Shown: positions 47,854 to 57,346, counted from the first letter of the stretch. The stretch is DNA of 64,000 bases from a bacterium BMS3Abin11 (GCA_002897635.1 BDTD01000005.1:53012-117011), one strand, 5' to 3'. The notes: a model not told the origin generated them from the letters alone. Program-made: numbers and translations.

Positions 47854-49565
47854 TAGTTGTTTGTCACCCTTTCAATTTCTTCCAGGCTGGTCAGCCCCTG
47901 TCGCATTTTGACCAGCCCAGCCTGTCGGAGGTTTGCATGGCCCTCTTCCTCTGCCAATCTGTTTATGTCGGCTTCGGTTCCACCTTTCATTATTAACTCG
48001 GCCATAGTGTCAGAGAGAGGCAGTAACTGGAAAATGCCTACACGCCCTTTGTACCCATTTGTACAGTTATCACAGCCTTTGGGTTCATATATTTCTAAAT
48101 CCTCGAGTTCATCCGGTTTAAAGCCTGCAGTTGTTAGAACGCTTTCCGGGTATTCCTTTTTTTTCTTACATACGGTACACAGACGGCGGGCTAGCCGCTG
48201 AGCAATAATAAGGTGTACCGATGAGGCGATGTTGAATGCAGGGACCCCCATATTTACTAATCTTGTAAGGGTTGACGGGGCATCATTGGTATGTAAAGTG
48301 GAAAGTACTAAATGTCCTGTCTGGGCTGCTTTAATTGCAATTTCAGCCGTCTCTAGATCCCGTATTTCCCCGACCATTATTATGTCTGGGTCCTGGCGCA
48401 GGAATGAGCGTAGCGCAGTGGAGAACAGCATACCTGCCTTCTCATTAATCTGTACCTGGTTTACGCCTGTCACGTTGATTTCTACCGGGTCTTCAACCGT
48501 AGAGAGATTTTTTTCTTCAGAATTGAGTATTCTCAGGGCAGTGTAGAGTGTCACTGTTTTACCGCTACCCGTTGGTCCTGTTACCAGCACCATGCCATCC
48601 GGACGTGCAATGGCATCCATGTATATTTCTTTTTGTTCCGGTTCAAAGCCGAGGTTTTCTACCCCTACAGTTGTGGCAGAAGGGTCAAGGATGCGAATAA
48701 CCACCTTTTCCCCGTACATGGTTGGACAGGTACTGACACGAAAATCGATAGCGCGATTTTTCGATAAACGCATTTGCATGCGGCCATCCTGTGGAACACG
48801 TCGTTCAGCGATATCGAGCCTGGATAGAATTTTGATACGGGCCGCCAGGCGCCTGGCCAGGGCAGGTGGAGGGTTATTAATGATATGCAATACACCATCA
48901 ACCCGATAGCGTATTCTGAATGTTTTTTCATAAGGCTCGATATGGATATCTGATGCGCCAGTATTTACAGCATCAAGAATTACCTTATTCACAAAGCGTA
49001 CTACCGGGGCATCAGCTTGCGCTTCATCAGCTGCTCCTGCGCTTGATTCATCCTCATTAACACCAATATCGATGTCATCCAGATCCTGGCCTGCCAGGTC
49101 GGCCAGCGATGTATCTGCCTTATCAAGCGATACATCAATTAGTTTTTCCAGTCTAGCCGGTTCAGCGACGATAGCCTCAACAGCAGTACCTGTACTGAAG
49201 CGGATTTCATCCAGTACGGCAAGATTCGTGGGGTCGGAGACAGCAACATAGAGTTTGTTGCCACGTTTCTGGATGGGGAGAACCCGGTGTTTGCGAATAA
49301 TTTTTTCGCTCAATAGCCCTGCTTCGAGAGCTTCAGGGTCGAGTGCACGGACATCAATCAGCGGCAGGCCATATTCTTCAGCGGCATTGAAGCAGATGTC
49401 TATATTTTTAGTGGGTTTTTTTTCAATTGCAGCGGTAAAAAAAGATTTCTTTTTACCTTCAACACTCTTTAGTAGCTTTTGAACTTCATCCTCGAAGAAT
49501 ACACCACTTCCTACCAGTCGGAGCGGCAGACCAGTAAGTGTCATTGCAGTTGCGGGAGTGGACAT
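47853..49565 (-). CDS. pilB: Type IV pilus extension ATPase PilB
   Basis: This 570-residue protein has an N-terminal GspE-N/MshEN domain, then VTGPTGSGKTVTLY (Walker A), the Asp box QDPDIIMVGEIRDLETAEIA, the His box TGHLVLSTLHTNDAP, and the zinc tetracysteine CTVCKKKKE...CDNCTNGYKGR. It is the hexameric motor for pilus assembly. Its stop codon TAG lies in the CTAG sequence into which the mobile element inserted. Confidence 0.96.
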   Translation of the reverse strand: MSTPATAMTLTGLPLRLVGSGVFFEDEVQKLLKSVEGKKKSFFTAAIEKKPTKNIDICFNAAEEYGLPLIDVRALDPEALEAGLLSEKIIRKHRVLPIQKRGNKLYVAVSDPTNLAVLDEIRFSTGTAVEAIVAEPARLEKLIDVSLDKADTSLADLAGQDLDDIDIGVNEDESSAGAADEAQADAPVVRFVNKVILDAVNTGASDIHIEPYEKTFRIRYRVDGVLHIINNPPPALARRLAARIKILSRLDIAERRVPQDGRMQMRLSKNRAIDFRVSTCPTMYGEKVVIRILDPSATTVGVENLGFEPEQKEIYMDAIARPDGMVLVTGPTGSGKTVTLYTALRILNSEEKNLSTVEDPVEINVTGVNQVQINEKAGMLFSTALRSFLRQDPDIIMVGEIRDLETAEIAIKAAQTGHLVLSTLHTNDAPSTLTRLVNMGVPAFNIASSVHLIIAQRLARRLCTVCKKKKEYPESVLTTAGFKPDELEDLEIYEPKGCDNCTNGYKGRVGIFQLLPLSDTMAELIMKGGTEADINRLAEEEGHANLRQAGLVKMRQGLTSLEEIERVTNN

Positions 49566-50017
49566 ATGTTATCAGTATAACTTTATTTTTCGATAGTTTT
49601 CACGTCTTTGTAAGACTTTATCAGATAATAGATGAGATTTACCAGTTAGCCAACTGTTTTTTAAGGAAATTTTAAGTATTTTACGGAACCTACAGGAAAG
49701 CTGACGAATGGTTATAAGCCACAAAATATTTAAAAAAAGGTCTGCTATCAAGCCAGTTCTACAATTAAATCAACGGTGTGGGATAGCAGAAGCATAAAGA
49801 TTCTCCCGAGATAATACTGAGCTTAAGCCCACTGATATTTTCAGTGACCAACAGAAAAATATTTATAGTCGTTTTCTGTAAAAAGGTTTTCCTTTGCGCA
49901 CTAGCAAGAGCAACTGTTTCTCTTATTGTAGTCGCAAACTTGACAAAATTCTATTCAATGTCTATTGTTCTATAAAACAGAACGATAATGTGGCTGCGGT
50001 AGCTATGGCAGCACCCA
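49566..50017. other. AT-rich spacer between pilB and the polysaccharide locus
   Basis: About 450 bp between divergent genes. No major pilin gene is present, although pilA often lies here in other species. GTTCT and AGAAC near 49967-49983 form a small palindrome. I see no RNA gene or convincing promoter. Confidence 0.45.
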
Positions 50018-50101
50018 TAACCCGTAACCCGTAACCCGTAACCCGTAACCCGTAACCCGTAACCCGTAACCCGTAACCCGTAACCCGTAACCCGTAACCC
50101 G
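50018..50101. repeat. Perfect tandem array of 12 TAACCCG heptamers
   Basis: Twelve identical 7-bp units fill 50018-50101 without a mismatch, preceded by a partial unit (ccca). The array ends 1 bp before the ATG at 50103, so it occupies the place of the ribosome binding site and probably part of the 5' untranslated region. Each frame meets a TAA within 21 bp, so no protein reads through. Confidence 0.95.
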
Positions 50102-50102
50102 T

Positions 50103-50684
50103 ATGCTAGATGTCTTCAATGGTCTGATTACCTCAAAAGTGCGTGCCCGCATTCTTATGCGTTTGTTTCTAAACCCGGACCAGAATGCCTATCTTCGTGA
50201 ACTGGCCAAGGAGTTCGACGTATCCCCGAGCCAGATCAAGGAGGAGCTCGACAACCTTAGTAGTGTCGGTTTGTTAAGTAGAGAAAAAAGGGGACGACAA
50301 ATAAACTATTCTGCCAATACGAGCCATAGCTTGTTTCCTGAACTGCACTCGATGGTGAAAAAGGCCATGGGTATGGACAGGATACTGGAGAGTATAGCGA
50401 TGCGTCTTGGAAATCTTGAGCTAGCTTTCGTGGTTGATGATTATGCAGAAGGAAAAGATAGTGGATTGATTGATCTGGTTCTAGTTGGTGATATTGACTG
50501 GGTTAATCTGAGAGATCTTGTCAGAAAAACTGAAAAGTATATACAACGAAAGATAAGAACGCTGGTATTCACACCTGAAGAATTTAAAAATGATTCAAAG
50601 ATCATGGAGAACAGAGCAGTGCTATTGATATGGAAAGGCAAAGAAAATGAGAGGCAAAAGAAGACAATCAGTAATACGGAATAA
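50103..50684 (+). CDS. Winged-helix regulator with nucleotidyltransferase-like domain
   Basis: This 193-residue protein has an ArsR-like winged helix at the N-terminus (RARILMRLFLNPDQNAYLRE, then VSPSQIKEELDNLSSVGLLS and the wing REKRGRQINYSAN). Its C-terminal part (LAFVVDDYAEGKDSGLIDLVLVGDID) resembles minimal nucleotidyltransferase regulators found at the head of polysaccharide loci. It probably controls the genes downstream, 14 bp away. The start codon directly follows the heptamer array and no Shine-Dalgarno sequence is present, so expression may depend on repeat number. Confidence 0.75.
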   Translation: MLDVFNGLITSKVRARILMRLFLNPDQNAYLRELAKEFDVSPSQIKEELDNLSSVGLLSREKRGRQINYSANTSHSLFPELHSMVKKAMGMDRILESIAMRLGNLELAFVVDDYAEGKDSGLIDLVLVGDIDWVNLRDLVRKTEKYIQRKIRTLVFTPEEFKNDSKIMENRAVLLIWKGKENERQKKTISNTE

Positions 50685-50698
50685 CACCTCAGTGTCTA

Positions 50699-51502
50699 AT
50701 GAGTGAGAGCTATTTGAAATGGAGAAGAATCATTAAGTTACCAATTCAACTGCTGGGCCAATCCGGTTGTCGTCTTGAATGTTTTGGGACAGTGATCTAT
50801 GTAGATCCCTATTTATCTAACTCAGTTCAAGAACTTGAATCACCCGACCTAAAAAGGCTCATACCTGTACCTGTTCGCCCTGAAGAAATTATAGATGCAG
50901 ACTGGGTGCTTATAACCCATGACCATATTGACCATTGTGACCCACATACACTTCCTAAAATTGCCCGGTCTTCACAACAATCCAGATTTGTCGGACCAGC
51001 ACCTGTACTGGAGAAGTTAGAAGATTGGGGTGTCTCGCATACACGCCTACACCTGGCGAAGCAAGAGTGGTCAACAATCTCCACTGATTTTAACGTATAT
51101 GCTATACCCGCTGCACATCCAACCCTTGAGCGTGATGCTAGCGGTAATTCGCTTTATATTGGATACCTTTTAGAGGTAAAGGGGAAACGACTCTATCTTG
51201 CTGGCGACACAGGCGTTACACAGGAACTTATCGATACTCTTAATACACTTAGACCCATTTCCACGGCCATCTTGCCAGTCAACGAGCAAAATTTCTTCCG
51301 TGCGCGAAGAGGCATCATTGGAAATATGTCAGTACGAGAAGCCTTCAATCTGGCAGTAGAGGCTGAGATAAACACAGTAGTACCGGTTCACTGGGATATG
51401 TTTGAAGCTAATTCAGTGGATCTTGATGAGATTCATGCGGTTTACAATCAAATGAAACCTGCGTTTGATCTGCAGATCAATCCTCAATCAATAGTGCTCT
51501 GA
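50699..51502 (+). CDS. Metallo-beta-lactamase fold hydrolase, UlaG-like
   Basis: This 267-residue protein has ITHDHIDHCDP, the H-x-H-x-D-H metal motif, AIPAAHPTLE, YLAGDTGVT with a metal-bridging Asp, and a terminal PVHWDMF His. This matches the UlaG-like branch that includes L-ascorbate-6-phosphate lactonase and other sugar-lactone hydrolases. Beside sugar-nucleotide genes it may act on a phosphorylated sugar or lactone; the substrate is unknown. Confidence 0.8.
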   Translation: MSESYLKWRRIIKLPIQLLGQSGCRLECFGTVIYVDPYLSNSVQELESPDLKRLIPVPVRPEEIIDADWVLITHDHIDHCDPHTLPKIARSSQQSRFVGPAPVLEKLEDWGVSHTRLHLAKQEWSTISTDFNVYAIPAAHPTLERDASGNSLYIGYLLEVKGKRLYLAGDTGVTQELIDTLNTLRPISTAILPVNEQNFFRARRGIIGNMSVREAFNLAVEAEINTVVPVHWDMFEANSVDLDEIHAVYNQMKPAFDLQINPQSIVL

Positions 51503-51508
51503 ATCTCC

Positions 51509-52390
51509 ATGATAGCAAGTATTGTTATCCGCACATTGAACGAGGCGAAGAATCTGAACGATCTTCTGACAAATATAGAACTTCAGGAGACTTATGATCT
51601 GGAAATTGAAGTAATTTTGGTTGATTCAGGTTCAACAGATAAAACACTGAATATCGCTGAATCCCATAGATGTAAGATTATCCATATCACACGTGAAGAG
51701 TTTTCATTTGGTCGATCACTGAATAAGGGATGCGAGGCAGCCATAGGAGAAATTCTTGTAATGATCAGTGGTCATTGTGTGCCAACTGATAGTCACTGGC
51801 TGCAGGAACTTTGTCAGCCTCTGATCGATAACAGGGCTTCATACACATATGGCAGGCAGGTAGGAGGATCAGATAGCCATTATAGTGAATGTCGAATTTT
51901 TGCAAAATATTACCCGGAAGAAAGCCAGATACAGCAGGTAGACTTCTACTGTAATAATGCAAATTCAGCAATTAAGCGCGCAGCCTGGGCAAGATATGAA
52001 TTTGATGAAAAACTAACTGGTCTGGAAGACATGGAACTGGCAAAACGGCTTGTGAATGATGGTGAAAAGATAGCCTATGTTGCAGAAGCCTGTATTTACC
52101 ACTATCACGATGAATCGTGGAGTGGGATTAAACGGCGTTTTGAGAGAGAGTCTATAGCACTGCAAGCTATCATGCCCCAGATCCATATCGGTAAGCGAGA
52201 CTTGATTCGTTATATCATCACTAGCATCTGGTTTGACTGGAAAAAGGCTTGGCAAGAAAAGGTGTTTAATGAAAAAGCTGTCGAGATATTCCAATACCGT
52301 TTTTACCAATACTGGGGTATCTATGCCGGCAATAACGATCATCGCAAGCTATCGCACGCCCAAAAAGAAGAATATTATTTTCCGAACTGA
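51509..52390 (+). CDS. Family 2 glycosyltransferase
   Basis: This 293-residue GT-A enzyme begins IASIVIRTLNEAKNLNDLL, with VILVDSGSTDKTLNIAE, a GHCVPTDSHWLQEL acceptor-side loop, and a C-terminal catalytic ED (GLEDMELAKRLV). It transfers a sugar to a lipid-linked glycan at the inner membrane. It follows the hydrolase by 6 bp. Confidence 0.88.
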   Translation: MIASIVIRTLNEAKNLNDLLTNIELQETYDLEIEVILVDSGSTDKTLNIAESHRCKIIHITREEFSFGRSLNKGCEAAIGEILVMISGHCVPTDSHWLQELCQPLIDNRASYTYGRQVGGSDSHYSECRIFAKYYPEESQIQQVDFYCNNANSAIKRAAWARYEFDEKLTGLEDMELAKRLVNDGEKIAYVAEACIYHYHDESWSGIKRRFERESIALQAIMPQIHIGKRDLIRYIITSIWFDWKKAWQEKVFNEKAVEIFQYRFYQYWGIYAGNNDHRKLSHAQKEEYYFPN

Positions 52391-52404
52391 ATTGAGGTAG
52401 ATAC

Positions 52405-53100
52405 ATGAAACAAAAAATTGTCGCACTGTTGCCGATGAAGGCAAACAGTGAACGCGTCAAAGGAAAAAATTTTCGGGAATTTAATGGTAAACCGTTATTC
52501 CATTGGATATTGGATGCTTTGCTGGAAATTGAAGAGATTGACCAGGTTATTATTAATACTGATGCACGCCAGATTTTGGCAGAGAATGGCCTGTCTAATT
52601 CAGAGCGTGTCATGATCCGCGACCGTAAACCAGAAATTTGCGGTGATCTTGTTTCCATGAATCTGGTGCTGGAAGATGACGTAAAGAATGTTGATGCTGA
52701 CATCTATCTAATGACCCATACTACGAACCCACTTATGACCGTAGATACCATACGCAGTGCTTTGCAGGCGTTCCAGGCGGCACAGGCCGAAGATAAAGCT
52801 GACTCACTATTCACAGTGGATAAGATTCAAACTCGCTTCTATAGGGCTGACTGCAGTGCAGTAAACCATGACCCAGATAACCTGATTCGCACACAGGATC
52901 TGGAACCCTGGTTTGAAGAAAACTCCAACCTTTACATATTTACTCGGGATAGTTTTAACAAAACTACTGCCCGTATCGGTAAGCAGCCTATGATGTTTGA
53001 AAGCAAAAAGTTCGAATCTATCGACATCGATACACCGGAAGATTGGGGTTTTGCAGTAGTCGCCGCAAGTTATCTGCTGAAACAAGAGGGAAAAGTGTAA
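52405..53100 (+). CDS. CMP-sugar cytidylyltransferase, NeuA/KdsB-like
   Basis: This 231-residue protein has ALLPMKANSERVKGKNFREF at the N-terminus, the CTP-binding loop of acylneuraminate cytidylyltransferases. INTDARQIL, THTTNPLMTVDTIRSAL and SIDIDTPEDW with its metal-binding Asp residues follow. It should activate an acidic sugar or related acid as a CMP derivative. No NeuB or NeuC homologue is present in the window, so sialic acid itself is not supported. Confidence 0.82.
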   Translation: MKQKIVALLPMKANSERVKGKNFREFNGKPLFHWILDALLEIEEIDQVIINTDARQILAENGLSNSERVMIRDRKPEICGDLVSMNLVLEDDVKNVDADIYLMTHTTNPLMTVDTIRSALQAFQAAQAEDKADSLFTVDKIQTRFYRADCSAVNHDPDNLIRTQDLEPWFEENSNLYIFTRDSFNKTTARIGKQPMMFESKKFESIDIDTPEDWGFAVVAASYLLKQEGKV

Positions 53101-54035
53101 TGAAAGTACTGGTTACCTGCCCACCCATGTTGGGTATGATTGATAGTTTTCGTCCTCTATTTGAGCAGTCTGGTGTTGATCTTACAACACCAGAAGTCGT
53201 GCAAACACTATCAGTTGAGGAACTAAAAGAACTTGTGCCCCAACATGATGGCTGGATCATCGGTGACGATCCAGCTACTCGAGAGGTATTCACAGCAGGT
53301 AAAGCTGGGCAGCTAAAGGCGGCCGTCAAATGGGGTATTGGAGTCGATAATGTTGATTTCGATGCATGTGAGAATCTTGAAATACCTATCATAAATACAC
53401 CAGATATGTTCGGTGCAGAAGTGGCGGATATTGCTGTGGGCTATGTGGTTGCCCTGGCTCGCGAAACCTTTGAGATCGATCGCGGCGTACGTGAAGGTCA
53501 ATGGCCCAAACCCAGAGGAATTTCACTGTCTGGTAAGACCGTTGCGCTCGTTGGTTTTGGTGATATTGGCAGAAACACCGCAAAGCGATTATTGGCAGCA
53601 GAAATGCAGGTGATTGCCTATGATCCCTTTGTCAGTCAGGATATGGAAGTTAACGGTGTAAAAATGGCATCATGGCCAGATAGGGTAGAAGAAGCAGACT
53701 ATATCGTTGTCACCAGCTCTCTGACTTTATCCAGCTACCACATGGTCAATTCAGAGGTATTTGCAAAGGCAAAGCAAGGGGTGCGGGTAGTCAATGTTGG
53801 CCGAGGCCCTGTGATTGATGAGCAAGCACTTGTAGAATCACTCAAGACAGGTAAAGTCTATTCTGCAGCGCTTGACGTTTTCGAGGCAGAACCTCTGCCG
53901 TTGAATTCATACCTGCGCACCCACCCGCATTGTGTGTTTGGCTCGCATAATGCATCTAACACAACCGATGCTGTAGAGCGAACAAGCTTTATCGCTATCC
54001 AGAAGTTGTTTGGCTATCTAGGGATATCTGCATGA
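53100..54035 (+). CDS. D-isomer 2-hydroxyacid dehydrogenase
   Basis: This 311-residue protein starts at ATG 53100, overlapping the stop of the cytidylyltransferase gene (TAATG). It has a Rossmann GxGxxG (VALVGFGDIGRNTAKRLLA), RVVNVGRGPVIDEQALVESL with the catalytic Arg region, and a terminal GSHNASNTT where the family has its catalytic His. It reduces a 2-oxoacid or oxidises a D-2-hydroxyacid. The tight coupling suggests a substrate made or used by the cytidylyltransferase path. Confidence 0.88.
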   Translation: MKVLVTCPPMLGMIDSFRPLFEQSGVDLTTPEVVQTLSVEELKELVPQHDGWIIGDDPATREVFTAGKAGQLKAAVKWGIGVDNVDFDACENLEIPIINTPDMFGAEVADIAVGYVVALARETFEIDRGVREGQWPKPRGISLSGKTVALVGFGDIGRNTAKRLLAAEMQVIAYDPFVSQDMEVNGVKMASWPDRVEEADYIVVTSSLTLSSYHMVNSEVFAKAKQGVRVVNVGRGPVIDEQALVESLKTGKVYSAALDVFEAEPLPLNSYLRTHPHCVFGSHNASNTTDAVERTSFIAIQKLFGYLGISA

Positions 54036-54775
54036 ACCAGTACACCGCATTTATCACGGGCGCAAACGGGGCTATTGGGCAAGCATTGTGCGCTGCTTTT
54101 CATGATGCCGGCCATCGAGTGGTTGCCAGCGATCAAGCTGAAACAGCAGGGTGTCCTGTTGATGCTTATGTCCCGATGGAGTGTAGCCGTCTCTGCAACG
54201 ATAGTGCTTATCATGACGAGATTATTAATCGGTTGCGAGCGGAACTAGGCGATGGTAGTTTGCATGTGCTCATTAACAACGCTGCCATCCAGATCGTCGC
54301 GCCTGTCGAAAAACTATCTGTGGATGACTGGCACACCTCTATGGATGTAAATCTTGTTGCACCATTCCTGTTGATCAGAGCGCTTCTGGCAGAACTGACA
54401 AAGGCCAAAGGCTCAGTAATAAATATTGCCAGCATCCATGCACAACTGACCAAACCTCACTTTACCGCTTACGCTACCAGTAAAGCTGCCCTTGTGGGTA
54501 TGACGAGATCGCTGGCCGTTGAACTGGGCAACCGCGTCCGTGTCAATGCTATCTGTCCGGCAGCCATAGCTACCCCAATGCTTGAGGCGGGGTTTGATGA
54601 TAAGTTGCAAGGGCTTGATCAGCTTGCCAGCTACCATCCCACTGGGACTCTCGGTACGACCAGAGATATTGCAGAAGCAGCACTATATCTTGCTAAAGTT
54701 GATGGGCTATTTCTTAATGGAGCGGTAATAAACCTTGATGGCGGTATTAGTTCTAGATTGCATGATCCGGCCTAG
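54032..54775 (+). CDS. Short-chain dehydrogenase/reductase
   Basis: This 247-residue classical SDR has the cofactor motif TGANGAIG, INNAAIQ, the active-site Ser (INIASIH), and YATSK with the catalytic Tyr and Lys. DGGISSRL lies at the C-terminus. It overlaps the dehydrogenase gene by 4 bp. With the cytidylyltransferase it forms a three-gene coupled unit that probably makes or modifies one activated sugar. Confidence 0.88.
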   Translation: MNQYTAFITGANGAIGQALCAAFHDAGHRVVASDQAETAGCPVDAYVPMECSRLCNDSAYHDEIINRLRAELGDGSLHVLINNAAIQIVAPVEKLSVDDWHTSMDVNLVAPFLLIRALLAELTKAKGSVINIASIHAQLTKPHFTAYATSKAALVGMTRSLAVELGNRVRVNAICPAAIATPMLEAGFDDKLQGLDQLASYHPTGTLGTTRDIAEAALYLAKVDGLFLNGAVINLDGGISSRLHDPA

Positions 54776-55031
54776 TGATAGTACACAACAGGTCGAAATA
54801 AATTGACTAAGGTCCTACAAACATTGCATCACTCTCCTGCTATGGTGGCCTGGGGCATTATGGGTAACAGCTTATCAGGATCCGCAATTTTGTTACCATT
54901 TCCCCAATCGTTTGACTGTGCAAGAAGCCAATTTCAGGTTTTTCTGCTGCACCGTACTATATCTTCCGAGGGATGTGCTAATCGAGTCCCAGGGGGTGTT
55001 GTCACCCGATCTTGTCTGTGTACCCGGCATC

Positions 55032-56516
55032 ATGAAACGTGATTGCAAACAGCTTAAGAAAGGGTGGCCTGTTTTGCCAATAATATTTCAGAACGGGTCA
55101 CCCGCGCACAGGGTCTGGAACTCACCGACCTTAATGACCTACGGGAGCTTCATTGCAAAGTCTCTCAGCCTGGTTGTTGTGCTGCCATTCTTGTTGACGC
55201 AACTGACGACCGAAGAAATATACCTCTGGTACCTGTTTTCTGCGATTGCCGGTTTCCAATTACTGATTGACCTCGGGTTCAGTCCTACCTTTTCAAGGGT
55301 AATTGCGTATGCAATGGGTGGAACGGATGTGCATACGCTTGGTTGCCCACGAGGGGATGCTCAAGGCAGTCCTGACTGGCATGCGCTGGAACGAATATGC
55401 TCAACTATGAGTTACATATATATGCGCCTGGGTGCTGCCTGGTTCGTGTTGCTTCTCAGTATCGGGACGCTCGCAGTCATCAAACCGATTGCAGTGATGG
55501 AAGATGGGCATGCTGCATGGCTTGCATGGATAATAGTGCTCATATCATCGACATTCAACTTCCTTGGTATTACATACAGTTCTTATCTGCAAGGTGTTAA
55601 CAAGATAGCTGTTTTGAGACGCTGGGAGATTATTACCTCGATTGGTTCCACCGTTACCAGCGTGCTGGTATTGATGTATGGTGGTGATCTGTTAGCCCTT
55701 ATTATTGCGTATCAGGGCTGGTTAGTTGTGAATGTCATCAGGAACCGATGGCTGTCAAGGAATGTGCTTGGTGGCCGTATGAAGACTTTTCATGGGGCAG
55801 CCAGGGACGAAGCTGTATTGAATGCTGTATGGCCATGCACGTGGAGGACCGGGGTTGGTGTATTTACAAGCTATGGGATTGTGCAGGCAAGCAGCATTAT
55901 TTACGCGCAAATCGCAACTCCAGCTGCAGCAGCGAGTTATTTTCTTGCCTTACGGCTTATCCAGGCGGTGAGCCAGTTTTCACAGGCTCCTTTCTACAGT
56001 AAATTGCCGACTTTGGCGCGCATGTATTCAGAAGGTAGGCGCACGGACTTGATCCGAGTAGCAAAAAAAGGAATGAGTCTTGCTTATCTTACATTCGTCG
56101 TTGGATTTGTAGCGCTAGCTGTCTTTGGAACTCCTATCCTTGAATATATCGGCAGTAACGTAGCGTTCCCTGATTTTCTATTATGGACACTTGTTGGTAT
56201 CGCTTACTTCATTGAACGTTTTGGCGCGATGCATATCAACCTGTACAGTACCACGAACAATATAATCAACCATGTTGCCAATGGCGGTGCAGGAATCATA
56301 TATATAATCGTAGGCCTTGTCGGTTTCGATTACATGGGAATATATGCCTTCCCGGTGGCCATGATTGCAGGAAATGCAGGATTTTATGCCTGGTATGCTG
56401 CAAGCCACTCCTACAATGCATTTGGTCTGGGATTTTTGTCGTTCGAACGTAATACTATGCTGCCATACCTGGGATTTCTTTTACTTTATATCTTAGCTGT
56501 ATCATTATTCCAGTAG
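55032..56516 (+). CDS. Polysaccharide flippase, Wzx/MATE-like
   Basis: This polytopic membrane protein of about 494 residues has 12 or more hydrophobic segments from TYGSFIAKSLSLVVVLPFLL onward. The YLWYLFSAIAGFQLLIDLGF pattern matches O-antigen/polysaccharide exporters, which flip undecaprenyl-linked repeat units. The start is uncertain: ATG 55032 or ATG 55137 (just before the first helix) are both possible, and the frame stays open further upstream. The 256 bp before it hold no other gene. Confidence 0.8.
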   Translation: MKRDCKQLKKGWPVLPIIFQNGSPAHRVWNSPTLMTYGSFIAKSLSLVVVLPFLLTQLTTEEIYLWYLFSAIAGFQLLIDLGFSPTFSRVIAYAMGGTDVHTLGCPRGDAQGSPDWHALERICSTMSYIYMRLGAAWFVLLLSIGTLAVIKPIAVMEDGHAAWLAWIIVLISSTFNFLGITYSSYLQGVNKIAVLRRWEIITSIGSTVTSVLVLMYGGDLLALIIAYQGWLVVNVIRNRWLSRNVLGGRMKTFHGAARDEAVLNAVWPCTWRTGVGVFTSYGIVQASSIIYAQIATPAAAASYFLALRLIQAVSQFSQAPFYSKLPTLARMYSEGRRTDLIRVAKKGMSLAYLTFVVGFVALAVFGTPILEYIGSNVAFPDFLLWTLVGIAYFIERFGAMHINLYSTTNNIINHVANGGAGIIYIIVGLVGFDYMGIYAFPVAMIAGNAGFYAWYAASHSYNAFGLGFLSFERNTMLPYLGFLLLYILAVSLFQ

Positions 56517-56554
56517 AATGCTGCCCCTGTTAACTTTTTTATAGGATACCGATA

Positions 56555-57346
56555 GTGCTTACTCTGACCCATGTGTCACTTGCAACAACGGAACAGCTTT
56601 TTCAATACAAAAGTAACGGGTTCAAGCTTGATGAGTTCCCCGGTTACACACCAGACCAGTGGGGGATAAAGGCCCATAATCGCCCCTGGATTGAGGCGAC
56701 TGGCGCATTCTCCAGCGGCCAGAAAGTTATTGAAGTCGGCGGTGCGTACAGCCTTTTGCCAAAATACCTTTGTGATAAATACGGTGTCGAGGCATGGATT
56801 GGTGATGATTTTGGTGCTGGTACCGGTGACGAGATGTGGTCGAGATGGGGTGACCCAGGCACACTACCTGATAAATACCCATCCGTTAATTATGTGTTCG
56901 AACCATTTGGGAAGTTCGATGAGAAATATCCCGATAATTATTTTGATTGTATATTCAGCGTATCCACACTAGAGCATATTCCGTACGAGTATCGGCTGGA
57001 TGTATTCAGGGATTTGAACCGTTGTCTCAAGCCCGGTGGTCGGCAACTGCACAGCATTGATATATCCACTAACTGGAAAAAGATTTTCATTTCTTCAGTT
57101 ATAGGCAGCTTGCCTGGCTTAAACCAGATCCACTGGAAAGGTCAGTCTGAAATCATGTCATGGATAAACCTGATTAAGAAATCAGGTATCAAGATATCTG
57201 CAAGTGTACCAAATCCTATCCACATGTTAGACAGGAGTATTCTGGTTGAGTCGCCTGATGTAGTCTACCGGTTATACCCGCCAATTAATGAACCCAAGGC
57301 ATACAATCCTGCAGCATCACTTCTCGTTGTTATCGAGGACAAATAA
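56555..57346 (+). CDS. Class I SAM-dependent methyltransferase
   Basis: This 263-residue protein has the SAM-binding GQKVIEVGGAYSLLPKYL, an acidic loop (WIGDDFGAG), and FDCIFSVSTLEHIPYEYRLD followed by CLKPGGRQLHSID, motifs II and III of small-molecule methyltransferases. The start is a GTG at 56555. Sited after the flippase it probably methylates a sugar of the surface glycan. Confidence 0.8.
   Translation: MLTLTHVSLATTEQLFQYKSNGFKLDEFPGYTPDQWGIKAHNRPWIEATGAFSSGQKVIEVGGAYSLLPKYLCDKYGVEAWIGDDFGAGTGDEMWSRWGDPGTLPDKYPSVNYVFEPFGKFDEKYPDNYFDCIFSVSTLEHIPYEYRLDVFRDLNRCLKPGGRQLHSIDISTNWKKIFISSVIGSLPGLNQIHWKGQSEIMSWINLIKKSGIKISASVPNPIHMLDRSILVESPDVVYRLYPPINEPKAYNPAASLLVVIEDK

Noticed and set aside
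50018..50101. The heptamer array as a CRISPR array or telomere-like end
   Set aside because: The units are contiguous with no spacers, and the sequence continues into normal genes on both sides.
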